Positions 35,537 through 42,903 of a stretch of DNA of 64,000 nt are shown here, one piece after another (position 1 is the stretch's first letter; every line of letters begins with the position of its first letter). The notes beneath the pieces were generated by a model, which was not told the DNA's origin, searched no databases, and saw only the letters and a list, made by a program, of their open reading frames with translations. Source of the stretch: Erythrobacter sp. (GTDB lineage Bacteria; Pseudomonadota; Alphaproteobacteria; Sphingomonadales; Sphingomonadaceae); the NCBI GenBank assembly GCA_009993635.1, contig JAACTC010000009.1, positions 1 through 64,000 on the forward strand. Direction: 5' to 3'. The position numbers were made by a program, and so were the translations under genes.

Positions 35537-37228
35537 ATGAGCAACCTTCTCGCCCCTCCGCCCGCCCCGGAAACCCGTGCCGACCAGCGGTCGACAGGCC
35601 CCTTCTCGCTCAACCGCCGTTCGCTGCTGGCGGGCGGGTTGCTGGGCGCCGGCCTTGCCGCGATGCCGCTGTCCGCGCAGATCGCCGCCAAGGGCTTCAC
35701 CCACGGCATTGCCAGCGGCGAACCCCATGCAAACGGCGTGCTGCTGTGGACGCGCTTCGTCGGGTCGGGCGACGCGCGGCTTGCCTGGCAAGTGAGCGAC
35801 AGCGAAGACTTCGGGCGCGTCATCGCCGAGGGCGAGACGCTCGCCACGCCGGATCGCGACTGGTGCGCCAAGGCCGAGGTCACCGGGCTGGAGCCGGATC
35901 GCTGGTACTACTACCGCTTCACCGGCCCCGACGGCTCGCACTCCGCCACCGGGCGGACCCGCACCCTGCCGCAGGGGCCGACCGGCCGGTTCCGGCTCGG
36001 CGTGTTCTCCTGCTCCAACCTCGGCTTCGGCTGGTTCAACGCCTATGCCCATGCAGCGCAGGCGGGCGATCTGGACCTGCTGGTGCACCTGGGCGACTAT
36101 TACTACGAATATGGCGTCGGCACCTATCCCGACGAACAGCAGCTGATCGCCGGGCGCATACTCTCCCCGCAAAGCGAGACGGTGGAGCTGGCGGATTACC
36201 GCCTGCGCCATGCGACCTATCGTGCGGACACCGACCTGCAGCGGCTGACGCAGCTGTATCCCATGATCCTTGTGGCGGACGATCACGAGAGCGCGAACGA
36301 CAGCTGGCAGGGCGGCGCGCAGAACCACCAGCCTGGCAGCGAGGGATCGTGGGATGCGCGCAAGGCGGCGTCGCTGCGCGCCTATCGCGAATGGCTGCCG
36401 GTGTCGGACGATCCGTGGAAGGCGTATCAGGTGGGCGATCTGGCCACGCTGTTCCGGCTGGAAACGCGGCTTACCGCCCGGTCCGAGCAGCTCGACATCG
36501 CGCGCGTGCTGGCGGGCAAATCCACTCCGGACGAAATGGTGGCCGCGCTGACCGCATTTCGCGACGGGGCATGGGTCGATCCCGCGCGCCAGATGATGGG
36601 TGCGGCGCAGGAGGCATGGCTGGCCGACGGGCTGAAGGCCTCGACGCGGGGCGGTACGCGCTGGCAGGTGCTGGTGCAGCAGGTGCTGATGGGAAATCTC
36701 AACACGCCGACCGCGCTTGCCGGTGCTCTGCCCGCAGACACGCCCGCTGCGCTGCGCCAGCGACTGATGGCGGGTGCGATGGCCTCCGAACTCGGCATAC
36801 CGTTCAACATGGATGCCTGGGATGGCTATCCCGCCGCGCGCCGCCGGGTGTTCGAGGCCGCGCTCGCCGCCGATGCCAATCTGGTGGTGCTGGCGGGCGA
36901 TACGCATAACGGCTGGGCGTTCGATCTGGCGCAGGACGGGGCCAATGTCGGCGTCGAGTTCGGCGTGTCCTCGGTCACCTCGCCCGGGTTCGAAGGCTAT
37001 CTGCCGCAGGTGCCGACCGCGCTGCTGGAGCGCGCGCTGGTCGATGCCAATCCGCAGCTGCAATGGGCGGACACCTCGCGGCGCGGCTACATGGCGGTGG
37101 AGCTGACCCCGCAGGCGGCGACCTGCGAATGGCGCTTCATGTCGGGCGTGCGCCAGCGCGGGACGCAGCTGGGCGGGACGCACGCGATGACGAGCGCGCT
37201 CGGATCGAACGCGCTCGCCATGGGGTAG
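35537..37228 (+). CDS. phoD: PhoD-family alkaline phosphatase D, Tat-exported
   Basis: The 563-aa protein carries a Tat signal (SLNRRSLLAGGLLGAGLAAMPL, about 24-45), a small beta-sandwich (FTHGIASGEPHANGVLLWTRF, PhoD N-terminal domain) and the metallophosphatase core: GVFSCSNLGFGWFNAYAHA, HLGDYYYEYG, VADDHESANDSW and VVLAGDTHNGW, which supply the Fe/Ca ligands. PhoD enzymes release phosphate from di- and monoesters outside the cytoplasm. The ATG at 35537 follows GGGGAGCTGC. It ends 8 nt before the convergent hydrolase gene. The direct repeats upstream could control it. Confidence 0.93.
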   Translation: MSNLLAPPPAPETRADQRSTGPFSLNRRSLLAGGLLGAGLAAMPLSAQIAAKGFTHGIASGEPHANGVLLWTRFVGSGDARLAWQVSDSEDFGRVIAEGETLATPDRDWCAKAEVTGLEPDRWYYYRFTGPDGSHSATGRTRTLPQGPTGRFRLGVFSCSNLGFGWFNAYAHAAQAGDLDLLVHLGDYYYEYGVGTYPDEQQLIAGRILSPQSETVELADYRLRHATYRADTDLQRLTQLYPMILVADDHESANDSWQGGAQNHQPGSEGSWDARKAASLRAYREWLPVSDDPWKAYQVGDLATLFRLETRLTARSEQLDIARVLAGKSTPDEMVAALTAFRDGAWVDPARQMMGAAQEAWLADGLKASTRGGTRWQVLVQQVLMGNLNTPTALAGALPADTPAALRQRLMAGAMASELGIPFNMDAWDGYPAARRRVFEAALAADANLVVLAGDTHNGWAFDLAQDGANVGVEFGVSSVTSPGFEGYLPQVPTALLERALVDANPQLQWADTSRRGYMAVELTPQAATCEWRFMSGVRQRGTQLGGTHAMTSALGSNALAMG

Positions 37229-37236
37229 GGGCCGGG

Positions 37237-38154
37237 CTATTCGGCTGCGAATGCGGCCAACGCCGCGTTCATCGCGTCGGGCTGGTCGAGCATGATGAAG
37301 TGGCGAGAGCCTTCGACCGGCACGAAGGTGACGTCGGGCGCGGCGGCGTATTGCACCGGGTAGATGCCCTGCGCCATCTCGGCGGAGACCATCGGCGGAT
37401 CGACCGGGTAGAGCATGGTGACCGGCACCTTCAGCGTGCTCAGGCGCGGGCGCAGATCGGTGGTCATGATCTCGTACATCAGCTGAGCGCCCACCTTCAG
37501 GTCGGCCTGAGCGGAGTACTGGTCGACCTTGCATTGCGCTGCGGGCGTCTTGGCCATGCCTTGCGCCTGCATCGAGGGGTGCTCGCAATCGGGCGCGGGC
37601 ATGTCCATCCCGGCCTGCGCCACCATCATGGAGCGCATCTGGTTGGCCTGCGGTTCGGCAGCGTCCGCGCTGTCCATGCCCATCAGGACGGAGAAGAAGG
37701 GCAGCGAATCGACGATCATGATCTCGTCGACGATCTCGGGATGGTCGAGCGCGAGGTTGAGCGCGGTGAACCCACCCATCGAGTGTCCGACCACGTGGAC
37801 ATCGGTGAGGCCATTGTCCTCGATGTAACTGGCGAGTCCGTCGACCAGCAAAGGCAGCACCGGGCCTTGCGCGTTGGCACCCGCGTCGGTGCCGCCGAAG
37901 CCGTTCACCTGCACCAGATGGACGCGGTAGCCCGCGCCGGTCAGCGTCTCGATCTGCCCGTCCCACACGCTGCGCGGCGACAGCAGGCCGGGGATCAGGA
38001 TGGCATCGCGCGCACCCTCGCCGACCACTTCGACGCTGAAGCGCGCGGGCGCTTCGGCTTCGGCTGCAGAGGTCTGCGGCTGGGCCTGTGCCGGGGCATA
38101 GAGGGGTACGGTCAGCGCAGCGAATGCGACGGCGGTGGCGAGCAGCTTGGTCAT
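37237..38154 (-). CDS. exported alpha/beta hydrolase
   Basis: The 305-aa protein has a signal peptide (MTKLLATAVAFAALTVPLYA, cleavage near AQAQ). The hydrolase fold shows AILIPGLLSPRSVW, the nucleophile elbow GHSMGG, MLYPVDPP near the acid position and a C-terminal SRHFIMLDQPDAM with the catalytic His. A methionine-rich insert (about 150-190, with two Cys, PDCEHPS and AAQCKVD) may form a lid. GGAT lies in GAGAAGGAT 8-12 nt upstream of the ATG, inside the end of the XRE gene, so it is the fourth gene of the operon starting at 39134. Confidence 0.9.
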   Translation of the reverse strand: MTKLLATAVAFAALTVPLYAPAQAQPQTSAAEAEAPARFSVEVVGEGARDAILIPGLLSPRSVWDGQIETLTGAGYRVHLVQVNGFGGTDAGANAQGPVLPLLVDGLASYIEDNGLTDVHVVGHSMGGFTALNLALDHPEIVDEIMIVDSLPFFSVLMGMDSADAAEPQANQMRSMMVAQAGMDMPAPDCEHPSMQAQGMAKTPAAQCKVDQYSAQADLKVGAQLMYEIMTTDLRPRLSTLKVPVTMLYPVDPPMVSAEMAQGIYPVQYAAAPDVTFVPVEGSRHFIMLDQPDAMNAALAAFAAE

Positions 38155-38158
38155 GGGA

Positions 38159-38356
38159 TCAATCCTTCTCGTGGATGAAGATGTCTTCGATGGTCAGGCC
38201 AAACACGTCGGCTATCTGGAAGGCGAGGGGGAGCGAGGGGTCGTAGCGGCCGGTCTCGATCGCGTTGACGCTCTGGCGGCTGACGCCGAGTTCCTCGGCC
38301 AGCGCCTGCTGGCTCCAGTTGCGCTCGGCGCGCAGGACCTTGAGGCGGTTCTTCAT
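38159..38356 (-). CDS. small XRE-family transcriptional regulator
   Basis: The 65-aa protein is a single helix-turn-helix domain: MKNRLKVLRAERNWSQQALA, then ELGVSRQSVNAIETGRYDPS and LPLAFQIADVFGLTIEDIF. This compact type is usually found beside small membrane proteins and represses its own operon. Its ATG overlaps the stop of the 206-aa membrane protein gene (ATGA). Two matching palindromes ahead of the operon at 39146-39162 and 39199-39215 are the probable binding sites. It is far too short to hold a ligand domain, so a signal may reach it through the membrane proteins. Confidence 0.93.
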   Translation of the reverse strand: MKNRLKVLRAERNWSQQALAEELGVSRQSVNAIETGRYDPSLPLAFQIADVFGLTIEDIFIHEKD

Positions 38357-38973
38357 GCCTCGTCGCCTGACGGGTCGCTCGCCCGCCGGTCGGCCAGACC
38401 CATCCAGCACTGGCCCAGGCCCATGCCCATCGCCCAGACGGGGAAGACCCACCAGGCCCAGACGTGCGGCACGACCTCGAAGGTTTCGAGAAAGCCCCAG
38501 AACGTGCCCAGCGTCAGCACCGCGCCCAGCCCGAACAGGCTCGCCATGATCGCGCGATGACGCAGGAACTCGTCCTCCTCCTCGATCAGGTAGCGCGCCA
38601 TCGTCCAGATCATGCCCAGCACCGGGATCACCGGCAGCAGCGCGATCAGGAAGCTTTCGCCCTGGCTCAGCTCCACCCGGTTCGCGATGGTGACCGCGAT
38701 GCCAAGGCCCAGCACGTAACCGAAGGTGGCGAACAGGAAACGGCGCGTGTAGCGGGCGACCGCCGCGCTGAGATGCCCGGTAGAGCGTTGCTTGGCGAGG
38801 CTGGCGCGGGTCAGCGGAATGATCTGCAACATTGCGACGACCATCAAAATGAAGCCGGTCGTGCTGTCGATCGCATCGGAAATGCGCAGCGCGGAGATGA
38901 CGGCGAAGGCCGCGAACAGGCCGCCCGCCCAGAACCCCGGGCGCCGGTGCAGGGGAAGCCGAGCCGTGCTCAC
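38353..38973 (-). CDS. 206-aa membrane protein, XRE operon
   Basis: The protein has about six hydrophobic segments (for example FWAGGLFAAFAVISALRI, ILMVVAMLQIIPL, FLFATFGYVLGLGIAV, FLIALLPVIPVLGMIW) and a cytoplasmic IEEEDEFLRHRAIMASLFG loop. I do not recognise a named family beyond the membrane proteins that commonly accompany small XRE regulators. The GTG at 38973 is chosen because GAGGAAGG lies 5 nt before it and it overlaps the stop of the upstream 54-aa ORF (GTGA). An ATG far upstream in frame (39174) would run over the operator and is rejected. Confidence 0.85.
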   Translation of the reverse strand: MSTARLPLHRRPGFWAGGLFAAFAVISALRISDAIDSTTGFILMVVAMLQIIPLTRASLAKQRSTGHLSAAVARYTRRFLFATFGYVLGLGIAVTIANRVELSQGESFLIALLPVIPVLGMIWTMARYLIEEEDEFLRHRAIMASLFGLGAVLTLGTFWGFLETFEVVPHVWAWWVFPVWAMGMGLGQCWMGLADRRASDPSGDEA

Positions 38974-39134
38974 GATGCCTTCCTCATGCGGCAACGCATA
39001 CCCGTAGCCGCGGCGACGAAGGGCAGCGTGAGGATCGCGGCGATGGTCGTCCAGTCGGGTAGGACATCGGCGATATTGAGCAGCGCGACGAGGATGATGG
39101 CAGCGCCCCAGAGGAAGGGTGAGATCTTTGTCAT
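38970..39134 (-). CDS. 54-aa two-span membrane protein, first gene of XRE operon
   Basis: The ORF starts at ATG 39134 with AGGA 10 nt upstream and encodes two hydrophobic spans (FLWGAAIILVALLNIADVL and TIAAILTLPFVAAATGM) ending in a basic tail RCRMRKAS. Its TGA overlaps the GTG start of the 206-aa membrane protein, and the ribosome site of that gene lies within its last codons, which supports real translation and coupling. I do not recognise the family. It is the first product of the operon controlled by the palindromes at 39146-39215. Confidence 0.7.
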   Translation of the reverse strand: MTKISPFLWGAAIILVALLNIADVLPDWTTIAAILTLPFVAAATGMRCRMRKAS

Positions 39135-39145
39135 GGTCAAGTGTC

Positions 39146-39162
39146 CTTTCTTCTATGGAAAG
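39146..39162. promoter_or_regulatory. operator copy 1 of the XRE operon
   Basis: CTTTCTTCTATGGAAAG is an imperfect palindrome 12 bp upstream of the ATG of the 54-aa gene. It matches the reverse complement of copy 2 at 14 of 17 positions. Its place between promoter and start codon is typical for repressor binding. Confidence 0.65.
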
Positions 39163-39198
39163 GGTACTTGTCACGATTCGACGGCCCAGTCAAGGGTG

Positions 39199-39215
39199 CT
39201 TTCCATTATAGAAAG
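39199..39215 (-). promoter_or_regulatory. operator copy 2 with embedded -10 box (TATAAT)
   Basis: On the minus strand CTTTCTATAATGGAAAG is a 17-bp palindrome with CTTTC/GAAAG arms whose centre holds a perfect TATAAT (39205-39210). No strong -35 stands 17 bp upstream (ATCTTT), so the promoter may be of the weak or activated kind. Centre-to-centre distance to copy 1 is 53 bp, almost exactly five helical turns, which places both sites on one face of the DNA. The 65-aa XRE protein is the natural candidate to bind here and shut off its own operon. Confidence 0.7.
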
Positions 39216-39272
39216 CGCCCTTTGCACAAAGATGGGGTGGACCCCAGCACGAAGCGGCCTATATTTGCGCCC

Positions 39273-39344
39273 ATGGCTCACAGCATCGCCACGTCTACGA
39301 CCACTACGACCTCGGGAAACCGGGGGCGGATGGTCGTGGCCTGA
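39273..39344 (+). CDS. threonine-rich leader peptide (23 aa), putative attenuator of exonuclease-thrS
   Basis: ATG 39273 opens a 23-codon ORF reading MAHSIATSTTTTTSGNRGRM and three more residues, stop TGA 39342-39344. Six of residues 7-13 are threonine and five in a row (39297-39311) use ACG, ACC, ACT, ACG, ACC, so all but ACA occur. The pattern and the SGNRGR tail recall the enterobacterial thrL leader. No Shine-Dalgarno is visible; TATATT at 39260-39265 with a weak GTGGAC 17 bp upstream would start RNA at about 39272, that is a leaderless message. The next genes are an exonuclease and threonyl-tRNA synthetase, which fits Thr-tRNA sensing. Confidence 0.65.
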   Translation: MAHSIATSTTTTTSGNRGRMVVA

Positions 39345-39397
39345 CACGCGATCGCCGCCACCCGGGTTCGGGTGGCGCTGCGCCGGCTTCCCGAACC
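39301..39397 (+). promoter_or_regulatory. alternating hairpins after the Thr leader (attenuator-like)
   Basis: Four pairings compete. 1:2 joins the Thr codons (39301-39311) to 39332-39339 with a 3-nt bulge. 2:3 joins 39332-39340 to 39354-39362 (8 of 9 positions, one wobble). 3:4 is a perfect 9-bp stem CGCCACCCG-ggtt-CGGGTGGCG (39356-39377). A further 8-bp pairing joins GGTTCGGG (39365-39372) to CCCGAACC (39390-39397) and excludes 3:4. A ribosome stalled on Thr codons would cover segment 1, allow 2:3 and block 3:4, as in classical attenuation. No U-run follows 3:4, so it may terminate weakly or hide the exonuclease ribosome site instead. Confidence 0.6.
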
Positions 39398-39431
39398 TGC
39401 ACCAGTCTGGCGGCGCAACGGGAATGCGAAG

Positions 39432-39938
39432 ATGCGCTATTACATCGATACCGAATTTAACGGCACCGGCGGCCAGCTGCTGAGCATTGCGCTGGTACGG
39501 CAGGATGGTGCTTCATTCTACGAAGTGCTGCACGCGCACGAACTGATCGTGCCGTGGGTGCGCGAACACGTGGTGCCGCATTACGGCCAGGAGCCGGTCG
39601 AGCGGTTGCAGGCGGTCAAGAAAATGCAGAAATTCCTGCGCAAGGATTCCGGGCCGCACGTGTTTATTGCGGACTGGCCCGAAGACCTTGTGCATTTCAA
39701 CACCATGCTGCTGCGCGATCACGGCAAGCGCAACGATCCGTTTCGCTTTGCCTGCCTGTTGCTGAACCTGCCCGAATTCGACACCGCCCGGGCGAGCGAA
39801 TTGCCGCATAATGCGCTCGCCGATGCCCGCGCGCTCGCCAGCTATGTGGAAGGCAATCTGTCCGCCACTAAGCCGGTGATGGACCCCGCCGACCTTTCGC
39901 TGGTGCAAAAGGCTTGCGCCGACAGCGATCTTGCCTAG
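39432..39938 (+). CDS. DEDDh-type 3'-5' exoribonuclease (Rv2179c-like)
   Basis: The 168-aa protein has the RNase T-fold signature residues: MRYYIDTEFNGTGGQLLSIA with Asp and Glu of motif I, an aspartate in FIADWPEDLVHFN (motif II) and HNALADARALASY (His and Asp of motif III). MRYYIDTEF is the hallmark of the Rv2179c-like family, which trims 3' overhangs of RNA. The ATG at 39432 has GGGA 9 nt upstream. It is preceded by the Thr leader and hairpins and followed 54 nt later by thrS, so it may share the threonine control and act on tRNA or rRNA; that role is inference. Confidence 0.9.
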   Translation: MRYYIDTEFNGTGGQLLSIALVRQDGASFYEVLHAHELIVPWVREHVVPHYGQEPVERLQAVKKMQKFLRKDSGPHVFIADWPEDLVHFNTMLLRDHGKRNDPFRFACLLLNLPEFDTARASELPHNALADARALASYVEGNLSATKPVMDPADLSLVQKACADSDLA

Positions 39939-39992
39939 GCACCGCGGCCAAAGGCATACCCCTTCCATACCAAATTCCGATGGACTGAACCG

Positions 39993-42002
39993 ATGACGGA
40001 ACTGCTCAAGATCAGCCTGCCCGATGGCTCCGTGCGCGAAATGCCGCAGGGGAGCACCCCGGCGGACGTCGCCGCCCAGATCGGCCCCGGCCTCGCCAAG
40101 GCGGCGCTCGCCGCGCGGGTCGACGGCGAACTGCGCGACATCACGCGGCCCTTCGAAGGCGATGCCGAGCTTGCGCTGGTGACCAGCAAGGATGTGGACG
40201 AGGCGCTGGAACTGGCGCGGCACGACTATGCCCACGTGCTCGCCGAAGCGGTGCAGAACCTGTTCCCCGGCACGCAGATCACCTTCGGCCCGGCGACGGA
40301 CGACGGCTTCTACTACGATTTCGCCCCCCCGGCGGATCGAGGGGCCTTCACCGAGGAAGACCTGCCGGCGATCGAGCAGGAGATGCGCCGGATCATCGCG
40401 GCGGATACCCCGCTGGAGCGCGAGGTCTGGACGCGCCAGCAGCTGATCCAGTGGTTCAAGGACCATGGCGAGAGCTTCAAGGCCGAATGGGCCGCCGAGC
40501 TTCCCGAGGGCGAGGAACTGACGATCTACCGCCAGGGCGACTGGCTGGACATGTGCCGCGGGCCGCACCTTGCCAGCACGGGCAAGCTCGATCCGCAGGC
40601 CTTCAAGCTGACGCGCGTCAGCGGCGCTTACTGGCGCGGCGACCAGAAGAACGCGATGCTCAGCCGGATCTACGGCACCGGCTGGCTCAACAAGAAGCAG
40701 CTCAACGAGCACCTCCACCGTATGGAAGAAGCCGCCAAGCGCGACCATCGCAAGCTCGGCCGCGAAATGGACCTGTTCCACCTGCAGGAAGAGGCGCACG
40801 GCAGCGTGTTCTGGCACCCGCAGGGCTACAAGATCTGGCGCGGCCTTGAATCCTACATGCGCCGCAAGATGGACGGCGCAGGCTATCGCGAGATCAAGAC
40901 GCCGCAGGTAATGGACGCGCGCCAGTGGGAACGCTCCGGCCACTGGGGCAAGTATCGCGAGAACATGTTCGTCATCCCCGACGAGGTGCCCAATACCGAA
41001 GACGAGGGCGAGCTGGTGTCCAAGGACGCCGACTGGATGGCCCTGAAGCCGATGAACTGCCCCGCGCACGTGCTCGTCTTCAAGCAGGGCATCACGTCCT
41101 ATCGCGAACTGCCGATCCGGCTGGGCGAGATGGGCTGCTGCCACCGTAACGAGCCGCACGGCGCGCTGCACGGGCTGATGCGCGTGCGCCAGTTCACACA
41201 GGACGATGCGCATATCTTCTGCACCGAGGCGCAGGTGGTCGAAGAGGTCCGCGCCTTCTGCAAGCTGGCGGATAGCGTCTACAAGGATTTCGGCTTCACA
41301 TACGCGATCAAGCTGGCGCTGCGGCCCGAGCAGCGGCTGGGCTCCGACGCCGACTGGGACCGCGCCGAACAGGAACTGCGCGACGCGGTGCGCGACGCGG
41401 GCATGATGAACGACGAATACGGCTGGGAAGAACTGCCGGGCGAGGGCGCGTTTTACGCTCCCAAGCTCGAATGGCACCTGACCGACGCGATCGGGCGGAC
41501 GTGGCAGGTCGGCACGATCCAGGGCGACCGTGTGCTGCCCGAAAGGCTCGACGCGAGCTATATTGGCGAGGATGGCGAGAAGCACCGCCCGGTGATGCTC
41601 CACCGCGCGATCTTCGGTTCCTACGAACGCTTCATCGGCATTCTGATCGAGCATTTCGCTGGCAAGCTACCGCTGTGGCTCGCCCCCACGCAGGCGGTGG
41701 TCGCCACCATCGTTTCGGATGCGGACGATTATGCCAACGATGCGCTGGCCAAGCTGCGCGCGGCGGGCATTCGCGCCGAAGCGGATCTTCGCAACGAGAA
41801 GATCAACTACAAGGTGCGCGAGCACAGCCTTGCCAAGGTTCCGCACCTACTGGTGGTCGGCAAGCGCGAGGCCGAGGAGGGCACGGTCGCGGTGCGCACG
41901 CTCGGCGAGAAGGAACAGCGGGTGATGAGCCTCGACGAAGCGATCGCGATGCTGCGCGAAGGCGCCACGCCGCCCGATCTGCTGGCCGATCTGCGCGACT
42001 GA
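39993..42002 (+). CDS. thrS: threonyl-tRNA synthetase
   Basis: The 669-aa class II synthetase has a TGS domain (residues 1-65, [16 protein letters not shown]), an editing domain with the HxxxH motif ([17 protein letters not shown]), a catalytic core with [13 protein letters not shown] (zinc Cys), [23 protein letters not shown] (motif 2 region), [19 protein letters not shown] (motif 3) and a C-terminal anticodon domain ([20 protein letters not shown]). The ATG at 39993 is preceded by GGAC. It lies downstream of the Thr leader and exonuclease gene in one direction. ThrS of E. coli is controlled at the operator by tRNA mimicry; here a leader peptide device seems to be used. Confidence 0.98.
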   Translation: MTELLKISLPDGSVREMPQGSTPADVAAQIGPGLAKAALAARVDGELRDITRPFEGDAELALVTSKDVDEALELARHDYAHVLAEAVQNLFPGTQITFGPATDDGFYYDFAPPADRGAFTEEDLPAIEQEMRRIIAADTPLEREVWTRQQLIQWFKDHGESFKAEWAAELPEGEELTIYRQGDWLDMCRGPHLASTGKLDPQAFKLTRVSGAYWRGDQKNAMLSRIYGTGWLNKKQLNEHLHRMEEAAKRDHRKLGREMDLFHLQEEAHGSVFWHPQGYKIWRGLESYMRRKMDGAGYREIKTPQVMDARQWERSGHWGKYRENMFVIPDEVPNTEDEGELVSKDADWMALKPMNCPAHVLVFKQGITSYRELPIRLGEMGCCHRNEPHGALHGLMRVRQFTQDDAHIFCTEAQVVEEVRAFCKLADSVYKDFGFTYAIKLALRPEQRLGSDADWDRAEQELRDAVRDAGMMNDEYGWEELPGEGAFYAPKLEWHLTDAIGRTWQVGTIQGDRVLPERLDASYIGEDGEKHRPVMLHRAIFGSYERFIGILIEHFAGKLPLWLAPTQAVVATIVSDADDYANDALAKLRAAGIRAEADLRNEKINYKVREHSLAKVPHLLVVGKREAEEGTVAVRTLGEKEQRVMSLDEAIAMLREGATPPDLLADLRD

Positions 42003-42006
42003 CAGG

Positions 42007-42753
42007 TTGGAGCTTCTGGCAGGATTCAGCGCGCTGCAACTGGCGGTTGCGCTTCTTACCGGGCTGGTCGCGGCGTTCATCCGCGGGCTGGCGGGTTTCG
42101 GCCTGGCGATCCTGCTGGTGCCGGTCCTCGCCCTGACGCTGAGCCCGGTTGAGGCGGTGCTGACCACCAACGTGGTCGCGCTGCTGATCGGCGCGCTGGA
42201 GCTGCCGCGCCTGCTGCGCGAGGCGGAGCGCAGCGTGTGGGCGATCATCGGACTGGTGCTGCTGACCACGCTGCCGGGGCTCGCGCTGCTGGCGGCCACG
42301 CCGCCGAATATTGCCCGCCTGCTGATCGCGCTGGTCGCGCTGTCGGCCTTTGCCGCGATCCTGTTTCCAGTGCGCGAACCCGAACGCCCGGGGCCGATTA
42401 CGACCGCGCTGACCGGCGCAGCGACCGGGATCCTGACCGGATTTGCCGGAATGCCGGGCCCGCCGGTGGTGCCCTACTATGTGGGCCGGGCAATTCCCCG
42501 GCAGGTCGCCAAAAGCTCGATGATCCTGATCTTCACCTTTGCCGCGCTGATCGGCATCGGATCGGGCGTCGCGCTGGGGCGGATGGAATGGCGGCTGGCG
42601 CTGCTGGGCGCGATGCTGCTGCCGGTCGTGCTGCTGGGCACCTGGCTTGGCCGCAGGGCCGACGGATATGTGTCGGACCGCGCGTGGCGCATTTTCGTGG
42701 GCGTGGTGCTGGCAGCGGCGGCGCTGGCCGCGCTCGCCAAGCTGGTCGTCTAG
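42007..42753 (+). CDS. TauE/SafE family membrane permease
   Basis: The 248-aa protein has about seven or eight hydrophobic spans and the TauE/SafE pattern: FIRGLAGFGLAILLVPVLALTL near the start with the conserved GxGG-like turn, and a second repeat TGILTGFAGMPGPPVVPYYVG followed by AALIGIGSGVALG. Members move sulfite, sulfoacetate or other organic anions; the substrate here is unknown. It begins with TTG 4 nt after the thrS stop, so it is probably cotranscribed with thrS. The context gives no sulfur genes. Confidence 0.88.
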   Translation: MELLAGFSALQLAVALLTGLVAAFIRGLAGFGLAILLVPVLALTLSPVEAVLTTNVVALLIGALELPRLLREAERSVWAIIGLVLLTTLPGLALLAATPPNIARLLIALVALSAFAAILFPVREPERPGPITTALTGAATGILTGFAGMPGPPVVPYYVGRAIPRQVAKSSMILIFTFAALIGIGSGVALGRMEWRLALLGAMLLPVVLLGTWLGRRADGYVSDRAWRIFVGVVLAAAALAALAKLVV

Positions 42754-42869
42754 CCGAAAGGCACGAAGCGCCCGGCGAGGATCAACGCGCTGGCGCAGGC
42801 GGATACGATCACGGTGCGCGCGGCGGCGAATGCTTCGATGCGGCGGATCAGGGCGATGGGTCGGGCCAT
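42750..42869 (-). CDS. possible 39-aa single-span membrane protein
   Basis: ATG 42869 to TAG 42750 encodes MARPIALIRRIEAFAAARTV and a hydrophobic segment VIVSACASALILAGRFVPF. It lies in the 150-bp space between the convergent tauE and agmatine deiminase genes, 34 nt downstream of the latter on the same strand, and its stop overlaps the tauE stop. No ribosome site is seen, so it may not be a gene. Positive-inside charge and one span fit a small membrane protein. Confidence 0.3.
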   Translation of the reverse strand: MARPIALIRRIEAFAAARTVIVSACASALILAGRFVPFG

Positions 42870-42903
42870 GGGCCCAGTGTCGCGGGTGCGGGTAAAGAAA
42901 ACC

